Below are positions 1 through 7,020 of a DNA stretch of 7,709 bases, piece after piece (the first letter of the stretch is position 1; every line of letters starts with the position of its first letter). The position numbers and the translations under genes are program-made. The notes beneath the pieces are model-generated. The model worked only from the letters and a program-made list of their open reading frames with translations, had not been told where the DNA came from and did no database searches. Source of the stretch: Pedobacter sp. (GTDB taxonomy: Bacteria > Bacteroidota > Bacteroidia > Sphingobacteriales > Sphingobacteriaceae); contig JASLGV010000534.1 in NCBI GenBank assembly GCA_030149995.1, positions 1 to 7,709 of the forward strand, given 5' to 3'.

Positions 1-867
1 GGAATTATCAACAACATTCTGGTAAAAGAAGGGGATGCGGTAAAAGCAGGTCAGCTGCTGGCCACCTTAAACCTGACCGAGATCAATGCACAATGGCAGC
101 AGGCACAGTTAAGCCACGAAAAAGCCAAACGCGATTACCAGCGTACCAAAAATCTGTATGCCGATAGTGTAGCTACTTTAGAACAGCTTCAGAACAGTAA
201 AACAGCTTTGCAGCTGACAGAACAGCAGTTAAACCTGGTTGCTTTTAACCGGAAATATTCAGAAATCAGGGCCGTGCGAAACGGATTTATATTGAAAAAA
301 CTGGCCAATGCGGGGCAACAAGTAGCGGCCGGCACACCGGTATTGCAGGTAAACGGTGCACATGCCGGAAACTGGATGTTAAAAGTAGGGCTTAGCGATG
401 CAGAATGGGCCAGTATTAAGCTGAACGACGCCGCGAAGATGGAAATAGCGGCCTTACCGGGGCAATTTTTAAGTGGTTTTGTAAGCCGCAAATCTGAAGG
501 CGTAGATCCGGCCACGGGAACGTTTACAGCTTATCTTACCCTAACATCAAAAAGTAACTTAATTGCTGCAGGGGTGTTTGGAAAGGCAAGCATACAGCCA
601 GCTGCTGCAAGCACCGGAACAGGTACCTGGAAAATTCCATACGAGGCCTTACTCGATGGCGATGGCCGCAATGGTTACGTGTTTATTACCAACGATCAGA
701 AAACAGCGCATAAGGTAAAAGTAACGGTAGCGGGTATTGAAGACCATGTGGTAACCATCAGCGATGGACTGCAAGATGCAGCGGCTTTAATCATTTCGGG
801 ATCTGCTTATCTTACAGACAACAGCCCGATCCTTATTCAACCTTCCAAATCAGCTGCCAAATTATGA
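1..867 (+). CDS. RND efflux periplasmic adaptor (HlyD/MFP family), 5'-truncated by window edge
   Basis: The reading frame is open from base 1 and gives 288 residues to the TGA at 865-867, so the true start lies outside the window; the ATG at 208 is internal. The product is the periplasmic adaptor that links an RND pump to an outer-membrane channel. The visible part begins inside the first lipoyl half (VKEGDAVKAGQLLATL) and continues with an alpha-hairpin rich in Gln, Glu, Lys and Leu (about residues 30-80). The second lipoyl half follows (ILKKLANAGQQVAAGTPVL, about residues 97-115), then beta-barrel and membrane-proximal segments ending near residue 288. The N-terminal membrane or lipoprotein anchor is not visible. 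The stop overlaps the next start as ATGA, which indicates translational coupling with the pump. Substrate cannot be inferred. The class is secure. Confidence 0.93.
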   Translation, partial: GIINNILVKEGDAVKAGQLLATLNLTEINAQWQQAQLSHEKAKRDYQRTKNLYADSVATLEQLQNSKTALQLTEQQLNLVAFNRKYSEIRAVRNGFILKKLANAGQQVAAGTPVLQVNGAHAGNWMLKVGLSDAEWASIKLNDAAKMEIAALPGQFLSGFVSRKSEGVDPATGTFTAYLTLTSKSNLIAAGVFGKASIQPAAASTGTGTWKIPYEALLDGDGRNGYVFITNDQKTAHKVKVTVAGIEDHVVTISDGLQDAAALIISGSAYLTDNSPILIQPSKSAAKL

Positions 868-3800
868 AAATCTCAGATTATGCCGTAAAAAACGGCCAGT
901 TTACCCTGGTGATTTTCCTGATGATTATTGTACTGGGGATCACCACCATGTTTAACATGCCGCGCTCAGAAGACCCGGAAATGCACGCACCGGCTTTTTC
1001 GGTTATTATTGTATATCCGGGAACGAGTGCGCGGGACATTGAAGACCGCGTGGTAACACCTTTGGAAAAGACCATTTCGGGTTTAGACGATATTAAGCGG
1101 GTGCGAACCAATATTTCTAACGGGGTAGCGGTGTTGCGCGTAGAATATAAATACAGCAGCAATGTAGATTCGAAATATCAGGAAATTGTGCGCGAAGTAA
1201 ACAGCAAACGCAGCGAATTACCGGCAGATATTTACAGCATTGAAATACAAAAACAGCAACCTTCTGATGTAAACATCCTTCAAACAGCGCTGGTTTCTGA
1301 AAATGCACCGAGAAGCCGCCTGCAATACTATGCAGAAAAACTTCAGGATGAACTGGAAAAAGTACCTGCCCTTAAAAAAGTTTCGATTGAGGGCTTGCCT
1401 GCACAGCAGGTACGGGTAGAACTTGACCTGGAGAAAATGGCGCAGATGAATTTACCACTATCGGCAGTAACCAGCAATTTGCGCAGCGAGATGGCCGCCA
1501 TACCGGGTGGAAGCATCGATGCCGCGCATCAAACCTTTAACATCATTACCAACGAATACAGAACCCTGGAAGCCATCCAGAATACGGTGGTGTACGCGTC
1601 GGCTGGTCAGAATATTCTGCTGAAGAACATTGCCCGGGTTTACTATGGTTATGAAGAGGTAAAAAGCATTGTAAGGTTAAACGGACACCGGGCAGTTTTT
1701 GTAACGGCTGCACAAAAAGAAGGGGAGAACATCAGCAAAACGCAGAAAAGTTACCAGCCCATACTGGATCAGTTTAAGAAAACACTGCCTGCCAATATTG
1801 ATCTGGTTCAGAATTTCGATCAGGCCGATCATGTAAACCGGCGTCTGGCAGGTTTGGGTACCGATTTTATCATTGCCATTATGCTGGTTGCCTTTACTTT
1901 ATTGCCTTTAGGGATCAGACCGGCCATTGTGGTGATGATTTCCATTCCGCTTTCGCTGGCTATTGGTATTGTGCTGTTGCAGCTATTCGGTTTTAACCTT
2001 AACCAGCTCAGTATTGTAGGTTTGGTGGTGGCATTGGGTTTACTGGTTGATGACAGCATTGTGGTGGTCGAAAATATAGAACGCTGGATGCTGGAAGGGC
2101 ATACCCGCCTGGAGGCCACTTTAAAAGCCACCAAACAGATTGGCCTGGCGGTGGTGGGTTGCACCATTACCCTGATTATTGCTTTTATGCCACTGGTATT
2201 TTTGCCCGAAGGGTCGGGCGATTTTATCCGTTCGTTACCATTAGCCGTTATTTTTAGTGTTATCGCTTCCATGCTGGTATCGCTCACCATTATCCCGTTT
2301 TTATCGAGCCGTTTGCTTAAAAACCATACCGGTCATCCGGAAGGGAACTTGTTAATGCGTGGTTTAAAAAGCCTGATTCATAAAAGTTATTCCAAACTTT
2401 TGGATAAGGCCTTACAGAAACCTTTTCTGACCATTGGCGTGGCTGTATTGCTGTTTGGTGCTTCGGTATACCTGTTTAAGGTAATTGGCTTCAGCTTGTT
2501 CCCATCTTCAGAGAAACCGCAGTTTCTGATCAATATTACAACGCCTAATCAATCCAACCTGACGTATACGGATTCGATTACGAAGGATATTGAACAGGCG
2601 TTAAAGCAGATGCCGGAGGTTCGGTACTTTTCATCCAACATTGGAAAGGGAAATCCGCGGATTTATTACAACGTAATTCCCGAAAACAACCGGAGCGATT
2701 TTGCGCAGTTGTTTATCCAGATGGATGACCATGCATCGCCAAAAAGCAAGCTCGAACTGATTCAGAAATTACAAACGCGCTGGAAACATTACCAGGGTGC
2801 CAGGATCGAGGTGAAGAATTTTGAACAGGGGCCGCCAGTCGTAGCGCCGGTAGAGGTACGTTTGTTTGGCGATAACCTGGATACTTTACGGACGCTTTCT
2901 TTACAAGTAGAGAAACTGTTGCACGAAACGCAGGGAACCATGTACATCAACAATCCTGTAAGCTTACTTAAAAGTGATATCCGCCTGGTGGTGAATAAAG
3001 AGAAAGCCCAGTTACTGGGGGTTTCTACACTTAGTATTGATCAGACTGCACGTTTGGCGGTTGCAGGTTTAAGCATGGGGGTGTTCTATAATAACGATAA
3101 TAAAAATGGTTACAACGTATTGCTTACCAGAACAAAAGAGGGACGGGCAGGATTGGATGCTTTCCGAAATCTGTATGTAAACAACGCACAGGGAAAAAGC
3201 ATTCCGCTGAGTCAGCTGGCAGACTTACAGCTGGAAGCATCGCCGGCCATTATTAACCACCAGGAAAAAAAGCGCCTGGTTTCTGTTAAAGCGAATGTGC
3301 AGGAAGGTTTCCTGGTAAACCGCGTAATAGATGAGGTGGTTTTGAAAATGAACAAGCTGAAATTACCGGCTGGTTACAGTTACGAAATGGGTGGTGAAGT
3401 GGAATCGCGGAACAATTCTTTTGGCGGATTTATGAGCATTATACTGGTTACGGTCTTCTTGTTCATAGCGGTACTGATTTTATTGTTTAAAACCTTTAAG
3501 AGCACCTTAATTGTACTGTCGGTAATACCTTTAGGCATTGTTGGAGCGGCAACGGCCTTGTGGCTTACGGGCAATTCGCTTTCTTTTGTGGCGGTGATCG
3601 GATTGATTGCGCTGGCGGGTATAGAGGTGAAAAATACCATTTTACTGGTCGATTTTACCAACCAGCTGCGGCAACAGGGCATGGGTTTGCAACAGGCCAT
3701 CCGCGAGGCGGGAGAGGTACGTTTCCTGCCAATTGTGCTTACTTCTTTAACGGCCATTGGCGGATTAATTCCGATTGCCATTTCTTCCAACCCGCTCATT

Positions 3801-3935
3801 GCACCACTGGCCATTGTGCTGATTGGGGGATTAATCAGCTCAACACTGTTATCGAGGATTGTAACGCCCATTATTTATGAGTTGATTCCACCTCGTATTG
3901 AAACTGATCCGGCTAAACCGGCGCCTGAATTGTAA
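864..3935 (+). CDS. RND efflux transporter permease (AcrB-like inner-membrane pump)
   Basis: A complete 1023-aa proton-driven RND pump, close to the usual 1020-1050 residues of the family. It starts with cytoplasmic MKISDYAVKN and TM1 (about residues 12-30), then the periplasmic porter region with the family-typical YPGTSARDIEDRVVTPLE. TM4 carries the paired aspartates D396-D397 in GLLVDDSIVVVEN and TM10 carries K923 in GIEVKNTILLVDF. These match the AcrB proton-relay residues (D407, D408, K940), so the pump is probably active. The duplicated half-structure is visible, with a second TM cluster from about residue 850. The VVVENIER signature favours a drug/hydrophobe pump over a CzcA-type metal pump, but the substrate is unknown. 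It overlaps the adaptor by four bases (ATGA) and is followed within 10 bp by a terminator. No outer-membrane factor gene is in the window; it may lie upstream. Confidence 0.97.
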   Translation: MKISDYAVKNGQFTLVIFLMIIVLGITTMFNMPRSEDPEMHAPAFSVIIVYPGTSARDIEDRVVTPLEKTISGLDDIKRVRTNISNGVAVLRVEYKYSSNVDSKYQEIVREVNSKRSELPADIYSIEIQKQQPSDVNILQTALVSENAPRSRLQYYAEKLQDELEKVPALKKVSIEGLPAQQVRVELDLEKMAQMNLPLSAVTSNLRSEMAAIPGGSIDAAHQTFNIITNEYRTLEAIQNTVVYASAGQNILLKNIARVYYGYEEVKSIVRLNGHRAVFVTAAQKEGENISKTQKSYQPILDQFKKTLPANIDLVQNFDQADHVNRRLAGLGTDFIIAIMLVAFTLLPLGIRPAIVVMISIPLSLAIGIVLLQLFGFNLNQLSIVGLVVALGLLVDDSIVVVENIERWMLEGHTRLEATLKATKQIGLAVVGCTITLIIAFMPLVFLPEGSGDFIRSLPLAVIFSVIASMLVSLTIIPFLSSRLLKNHTGHPEGNLLMRGLKSLIHKSYSKLLDKALQKPFLTIGVAVLLFGASVYLFKVIGFSLFPSSEKPQFLINITTPNQSNLTYTDSITKDIEQALKQMPEVRYFSSNIGKGNPRIYYNVIPENNRSDFAQLFIQMDDHASPKSKLELIQKLQTRWKHYQGARIEVKNFEQGPPVVAPVEVRLFGDNLDTLRTLSLQVEKLLHETQGTMYINNPVSLLKSDIRLVVNKEKAQLLGVSTLSIDQTARLAVAGLSMGVFYNNDNKNGYNVLLTRTKEGRAGLDAFRNLYVNNAQGKSIPLSQLADLQLEASPAIINHQEKKRLVSVKANVQEGFLVNRVIDEVVLKMNKLKLPAGYSYEMGGEVESRNNSFGGFMSIILVTVFLFIAVLILLFKTFKSTLIVLSVIPLGIVGAATALWLTGNSLSFVAVIGLIALAGIEVKNTILLVDFTNQLRQQGMGLQQAIREAGEVRFLPIVLTSLTAIGGLIPIAISSNPLIAPLAIVLIGGLISSTLLSRIVTPIIYELIPPRIETDPAKPAPEL

Positions 3936-3942
3936 AAGCAGG

Positions 3943-3980
3943 AAAGGATTTGACCACACCGGTCAAATCCTTTTTGTTTT
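3943..3980 (+). terminator. Rho-independent terminator of the RND operon
   Basis: A perfect 13-bp stem, AAAGGATTTGACC (3943-3955) with GGTCAAATCCTTT (3961-3973), closes a 5-nt loop ACACC. The T-rich tract TTTTTGTTTT runs to 3980. It starts 8 bp after the pump stop codon. This is a textbook intrinsic terminator for the plus strand. Confidence 0.93.
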
Positions 3981-4004
3981 GGTGGATCGGTAACAGCGAG
4001 TTTA

Positions 4005-4433
4005 ATGTTTAAGGGAAGTTCCTCTAATGTATATTGCCATATAGAAACTGCAGGCGATTCATCTTATTTAACCTGCAATAAAATCCGGTTATGCCTCTTT
4101 ACAGAACATGACGTTTACTATACAGGAGGCTGGACTTTGAAAAAACTGATGCAGTTGTATCTCCAATTTCTAAAAGAAAAAGGCTATCAGGCCTCTTAAT
4201 TATAGACGGCCGAAGACCTTGATTCAATCATTTCTCTGTACACGCTTTTTGATTTTGAACTTACGGAAAAGAAACCACCTACAACATTTGGAAAACCTAT
4301 TGAGGAACTTCGTTATGATTTAATTTTTAACCTTATTTATGAAAAAACCCTGAAAATTAGAGATTTTCAGGGTTTAGTGGAGCCGAAGGGGCACAGTAGC
4401 AGATCTAATTTCTGGCTTAACATTCTTAGATAA
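4005..4433 (+). pseudogene. Possible broken reading frame, unknown family
   Basis: One frame reads from ATG 4005 for 64 codons, ending LKKLMQLYLQFLKEKGYQAS, and meets TAA at 4197. TAG follows two codons later (4203-4205). The same frame is then open from 4206 to the TAA at 4431-4433. The second part reads TAEDLDSIISLYTLFDFEL and then FGKPIEELRYDLIFNLIYEK, which has protein-like composition. It may be an old gene inactivated by two stops, or chance. I do not recognise either part. No promoter or ribosome binding site is evident, and the last 30 codons run through a terminator hairpin (4342-4375), so the original gene probably ended before it. Confidence 0.25.
4342..4375 (-). terminator. Rho-independent terminator, minus strand
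   Basis: A perfect 13-bp stem (4345-4357 with 4363-4375, arms AAACCCTGAAAAT and ATTTTCAGGGTTT) encloses a 5-nt loop. On the minus strand the arm is followed by a run of T (TTTTTT, 4347-4342), while the plus strand has no T-tract. It would therefore stop transcription coming from the right. It lies about 330 bp past the end of the RlaP genes, with a tRNA-3'-end-like scrap just upstream of it on the same strand. Confidence 0.7.
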
Positions 4434-4550
4434 AGTAAATGTTAAAGTTTAAATTATAGAAAATGAGGTGGTTGTGTTTTTTTTTGGTTTAATGATGCCA
4501 CCTTTTTTTGTATCAGATGTTATTTAATTTGAAAGAGTTTTACATATTAT

Positions 4551-4625
4551 TTCGACTTTTTCTATAGATTTCCCGAAAATAGCAGTTCGAACACGTTGTT
4601 AGTTCGAACACATTAAAAAGTCGAA
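4551..4625. repeat. 11-bp inverted repeat with 53-nt centre
   Basis: TTCGACTTTTT (4551-4561) and AAAAAGTCGAA (4615-4625) are exact reverse complements. The symmetry extends imperfectly outward: GAAAGAGTT at 4531-4539 faces AACTCTTTTC at 4625-4634, with an 11-nt bulge on the left. The role is unknown; candidates are a mobile-element scar, a small-RNA stem or a regulator site. Confidence 0.6.
4584..4611. repeat. Two 11-bp direct repeats containing the palindrome GTTCGAAC
   Basis: AGTTCGAACAC occurs at 4584-4594 and again at 4601-4611, with a centre spacing of 17 bp. Each copy contains the 8-bp palindrome GTTCGAAC. The pair sits inside the loop of the inverted repeat 4551-4625. It could be a dimer-binding operator, but no gene start lies beside it. 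Confidence 0.6.
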
Positions 4626-4702
4626 CTCTTTTCAATCTTTGAGAGAGCCAATCGAGTCTGAGCATAGATGTCGTTGGTGTTAGAAGTTATCCGCGACTAA
4701 CT

Positions 4703-5775
4703 TTAGGAGTCATAGAATTTTTCCCGTATCTGTACCAACAATTTTTCAGCTATATGAGTATCTGGTCTATCGGGTAAAGTAGACTTTGTATAAGCTGTTT
4801 TTATATGTTCCATCTTTTCTTCAACTAATTGCATTAAATCGTCAAATTCAAACTCGCCATTGCGAATTTTCAACAGGAAATCACGGTCATTACGTTTAAC
4901 GATCACTTGTTGATATAGCGCAATTTCTTCGGCCATGTTTAAAAGCCGGAAAGTGTGCATCATATTTTTGGCATCATAACTTTTGCCATGTGATATTGTG
5001 CTTTGATAACGATGTTCATTTCGCTTCGCCTCCCATTCCTGGTACTCTTTGTGTTCACGGCAATAGATAGAATAACTATCCTTATTAAAGTTCATTACTG
5101 CTATATGTTCTATTCCTTTCGGTACAGAACTTAACTGCACATCATCAGCGTCAGGACCAGATATAACTCCCTTAAACCGACCATCGGTCAATTGCTTTTG
5201 ATGATATAGTAAATACACATTCCTAAAATGATCGAGATTAACCAAGCCACATTCATCCTGATTGAAACTATGATCCTTCAACCATTCTTTTAACGGGACG
5301 CTACCATTGTTGTAGATCACAAAACAGAAATCCAATACCGACTTACGCTCAGCATCCAATGGCTTATTGATCTTTTTATTTAGGCCCCTGGCTTTCTTGA
5401 TCTGTGTCTGCGCATATCCGGCGAATGTATCCAGGCAAAGTTTGGATAGGAAATCTTCCGGTTTGATCAAATCCATTAACGGGTGGCGAAATAACACATG
5501 CTCTTTTGGTGTGGTTAATAGTTCCAGTATGTTAGGATTGTTTTTTGTCAATAATTCCAGAAAACGGCCTATCTCAAAGTAAACCTCATCGTTGCTTTTA
5601 TTAGCTATCTGATCTTGCCGTTCAAAACCATATAGCTGCTGTTGAGGCATAATGAATATCCCTTTCTTATCCACATCGGAGCTGGCCTGGCTACGTTCAG
5701 GTTATAAGCGGTGCTGCCGCTAATACAATCCAGCAGGATCAGTTCTTTTTGTTGTTTGAGCTGCTCGTAGGTCAT
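4703..5775 (-). pseudogene. Second RlaP-family nucleotidyltransferase, frameshifted by a 5-bp duplication
   Basis: The natural start is the ATG at 5775-5773, which overlaps the stop of the upstream RlaP gene as ATGA. The frame reads MTYEQLKQQKELILLDCISG and STAYNLNVA, then shifts at the tandem repeat 5682-5691 and ends after 56 residues. Deleting one 5-bp unit joins it in frame to SSDVDKKGIFIMPQQQ and gives a 355-aa protein. In that protein G20-S21 and D32-x-D34 form the polymerase-beta-type nucleotidyltransferase motif, and EVYFEIGRFLELLTKNNP parallels the GWDLKKALKLFLKSN region of the upstream gene. A GTG at 5674 could start a 323-aa remnant, but that lacks the Gly-Ser and the first Asp and should not be catalytic. 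The rest of the gene has no other stops, so the break looks recent, or is a sequencing or phase-switch variant. The family (PF10127, RlaP) is predicted to modify RNA ends; the substrate is unknown. Confidence 0.85.
5682..5691. repeat. Tandem 5-bp duplication (CTGGC x2) causing a frameshift
   Basis: CTGGCCTGGC consists of two exact copies of CTGGC (GCCAG on the coding strand). One copy fewer restores Asn-Val-Ala-Ser-Ser-Asp-Val-Asp across the active-site motif of the second RlaP gene. Confidence 0.9.
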
Positions 5776-6527
5776 GGCTGGATATATTTTCTAAAGATAT
5801 TATTCAACTCATTCGGGTATTTCTTTTCCGATGGAAGTTCAGGTATGCGCTCTTTGCACCAGTCAAGCGTGTTACTTAGCCATTGGTTAAGTAGAGGGAC
5901 AGGTGCTATCAACGCTTTTTCATCAGCTATCTTTTTCCTTTCCAGCAGTTCATCTATGGTGTTTTGAACTTTATTGTCTGATATCATAACCCTTAAATGT
6001 TGAAACTCCATGGGTGGTACCGATTGTTTCTCAACTATCCACAAGCAAGCCAATGCCGGGCGAATTGCATAAAAGTAACGCTTCAATTTTGCTTGTTCGG
6101 TTTGCAGATCATCGCGAAACGTATTGTGCGCCATTGATAGATAATGATTGGCGCCTGCACGTAACGAAAAGTATTCCGGCATCAGCTTACGCAGATCATC
6201 AGCAAAGAGCGAATCTCCCTGGTACACTATTGGCGATTGCAGCCACTCATACAATGTGCTGTTTGATTTCAGAAACAGCTTTAATGCTTTTTTGAGATCC
6301 CAACCACCGATGTCCAACACCTCGTTAACCGGTAATCCCACATTGTCGGGCAGCTCAACTATTCCCAGGTAATCGTTTACTGGCCGGGCATATATAAAGC
6401 GAACATCAAAGTCACTATCGGGCGAGGCAAAGCCCCAGGCCCGGCTGCCTGATTCGCAGGCATACAGTATTTTTATATTTTCATTTTGCTCCAGTTCGAG
6501 CAGTTTTTGAAGGATAGTCTCAGTCAT
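5772..6527 (-). CDS. RlaP-family nucleotidyltransferase (RNA-repair polymerase-beta superfamily)
   Basis: This is a complete 251-aa protein. Near the N-terminus CESGSRAWGFASPDSDFDVRF carries the polymerase-beta-fold motif, with G27-S28 and the metal-binding pair D39-x-D41. The family-typical LDIGGWDLKKALKLFLKSN follows, where D72 or D77 is the probable third carboxylate, and then LYEWLQSP. A helical C-terminal half completes it. Pfam PF10127, formerly a predicted nucleotidyltransferase family, is named RlaP for its association with RNA repair; the exact reaction and RNA substrate are not established here. ATG 6527 is preferred because the frame has no longer start and a promoter-like element lies just upstream. 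It follows the Y-RNA-like array on the same strand by about 28 bp and overlaps the second RlaP gene by ATGA, so a joint role on Ro-bound or array-derived RNA is a reasonable inference. Confidence 0.9.
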   Translation of the reverse strand: MTETILQKLLELEQNENIKILYACESGSRAWGFASPDSDFDVRFIYARPVNDYLGIVELPDNVGLPVNEVLDIGGWDLKKALKLFLKSNSTLYEWLQSPIVYQGDSLFADDLRKLMPEYFSLRAGANHYLSMAHNTFRDDLQTEQAKLKRYFYAIRPALACLWIVEKQSVPPMEFQHLRVMISDNKVQNTIDELLERKKIADEKALIAPVPLLNQWLSNTLDWCKERIPELPSEKKYPNELNNIFRKYIQP

Positions 6528-6546
6528 AATTCAATATATAAGGTTA

Positions 6547-6578
6547 CAAAATATAAATGAAAGAGCAACAATCGGCAA
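6547..6578 (-). promoter_or_regulatory. Candidate Bacteroidetes promoter for the RlaP pair
   Basis: On the minus strand TTG (6578-6576) is followed after 20 nt by TATATTTTG (6555-6547), close to the Bacteroidetes -33 TTG / -7 TAnnTTTG pattern and about 20 nt before the RlaP ATG. The -33 part falls inside the 3' strand of RNA unit 7. Low-complexity A/T makes chance matches likely. Confidence 0.3.
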
Positions 6579-6655
6579 GTGTCTTATGGGAGTCGAACCC
6601 TACCGCTTACGCGGTTTCACCAGCGAAGTATCACCCGCCTACGGCATCTTTCATT
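6556..6655 (-). ncRNA. Y-RNA-like unit 7 (last of array), single T-loop
   Basis: About 100 nt, with the RNA 5' end near 6655. The ends pair as AATGAAAGA with TCTTTCATT (9 bp). Next come the box GATGCCGTA, then GGCGGGTG (6639-6632), which pairs with CACTTGCC (6581-6574) over 8 bp including two G-U, then ATACTTCG. The middle contains hairpin ACCGC-GTAA-GCGGT with a GNRA loop (6602-6615) and a T-arm-like GGGTTCGACTCCC (6588-6600). There is no D-arm or acceptor hairpin, so the tRNA mimic is reduced. It overlaps the candidate promoter of the RlaP genes. Confidence 0.7.
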
Positions 6656-6667
6656 ATATTTATAAAA

Positions 6668-6798
6668 AAGGGCAAAAAGCAACGGGTGTGTTTTTTTACT
6701 GAACTACTTGTGAAATTAATCACTGGCTGGATTTGAACCAACATCCTTCCGCCTTTGGCGGATGTTCTAACCGATGTAACACCTGTTTCCGGCACCTT
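6668..6798 (-). ncRNA. Y-RNA-like unit 6, degenerate permuted tRNA mimic
   Basis: About 131 nt. The 5' box is AAGGTGCCGGA (one base off consensus). AACAGGTG (6787-6780) faces CACCCGTT (6688-6681) with a single A-C mismatch, and TTACATCG is a variant of the TACTTCG box. The middle holds a long hairpin (6740-6766, arms AACATCC/GGATGTT plus CCGCC/GGCGG), a T-arm-like TTGGTTCAAATCCAG (6741-6727), a short acceptor-like hairpin GTGA-TTAATT-TCAC (6723-6710) and a D-arm fragment GTAGTTCAGT (6707-6698). The order T, acceptor, D is permuted as in units 3 and 4. The unit ends TTGCTTTTTGCCCTTTTTT. The weaker boxes suggest decay or drift. Confidence 0.65.
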
Positions 6799-6804
6799 TT
6801 AAAA

Positions 6805-6874
6805 GAAGAGCTACAATTAACCAGCATTTGATTTTTGCGTGACAGGCGAAGTAACGCTGGTCTACGGCATCTTC
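6805..6874 (-). ncRNA. Y-RNA-like unit 5, minimal form without tRNA module
   Basis: About 70 nt, the shortest unit. Ends GAAGA (6874-6870) and TCTTC (6809-6805) pair. The box is ATGCCGTA. ACCAGCGTT (6861-6853) pairs with AATGCTGGT (6828-6820) over 9 bp with one G-U. The loop begins ACTTCG and is otherwise a short A-rich stretch. No D-arm, T-arm or acceptor hairpin is present, so this is essentially the closing stem with the conserved boxes. Confidence 0.68.
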
Positions 6875-6884
6875 TTTATTTCTT

Positions 6885-7000
6885 AAGGGCGATGGGCAAT
6901 ATGCGCTTGTACTGCTCTACCAACTGAGCTACAATGGGATTTACTTCCACTGACCGGGATCGAACCGGCGACACGAAGTAGCGCATATTTACGGCACCTT
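6885..7000 (-). ncRNA. Y-RNA-like unit 4, circularly permuted tRNA mimic
   Basis: About 116 nt and the clearest unit. The 5' box is AAGGTGCCGTA. AATATGCGC (6989-6981) pairs perfectly over 9 bp with GCGCATATT (6906-6898). The box CTACTTCG follows. The middle reads in order: T-arm CCGGTTCGATCCCGG (6968-6954), a closed acceptor-like hairpin CAGTGG / CCATTG (6952-6947 with 6937-6932), and a canonical D-arm TAGCTCAGTTGGTAGAGCA (6931-6913). This is a tRNA whose natural ends are joined and which opens at the anticodon position, the topology described for the YrlA Y RNA. There is no anticodon arm. A tRNA finder may report a fragment here; it is not a tRNA gene. Confidence 0.8.
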
Positions 7001-7020
7001 AATATTTTAGTTTCTTAAAA

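Larger units (their letters stand above)
4434..4702. other. Intergenic stretch without a gene
   Basis: This A/T-rich stretch between the broken frame and the end of the second RlaP gene has no supportable open reading frame on either strand. It contains AGGTGG (4466-4471) and CCACCT (4498-4503) before a T-run, but the 26-nt loop makes this a poor terminator. It also holds the nested repeats listed separately (4531-4634). Confidence 0.6.

Noticed and set aside
208..867. ATG 208 as the start of the adaptor gene
   Set aside because: The frame is open to base 1 and encodes the first lipoyl half and alpha-hairpin, so the gene extends beyond the window.
4466..4510. Terminator formed by AGGTGG/CCACCT and a T-run
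   Set aside because: Only 6 bp of stem with a 26-nt loop; too weak to support.
4679..4701. Hairpin GTTAG/CTAAC just past the second RlaP stop
   Set aside because: Five A/T-rich pairs with a 13-nt loop and no T-tract; likely chance.
4703..5674. Taking the GTG at 5674 as the genuine start of the second RlaP protein
   Set aside because: Upstream sequence encodes the missing Gly-Ser motif and an ATG coupled to the previous gene, separated only by a 5-bp duplication; the GTG lies inside the Asp-x-Asp motif.
5749..6372. Plus-strand open reading frames opposite the first RlaP gene
   Set aside because: They are antisense shadows of a gene with clear catalytic motifs and have no domain-like features.
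6913..6968. tRNA gene on the minus strand
   Set aside because: Canonical T-arm and D-arm are present but in permuted order, with a closed acceptor hairpin and no anticodon arm; it cannot make an ordinary tRNA. Similar fragments at 7063-7130 and 7330-7385 are rejected for the same reasons.
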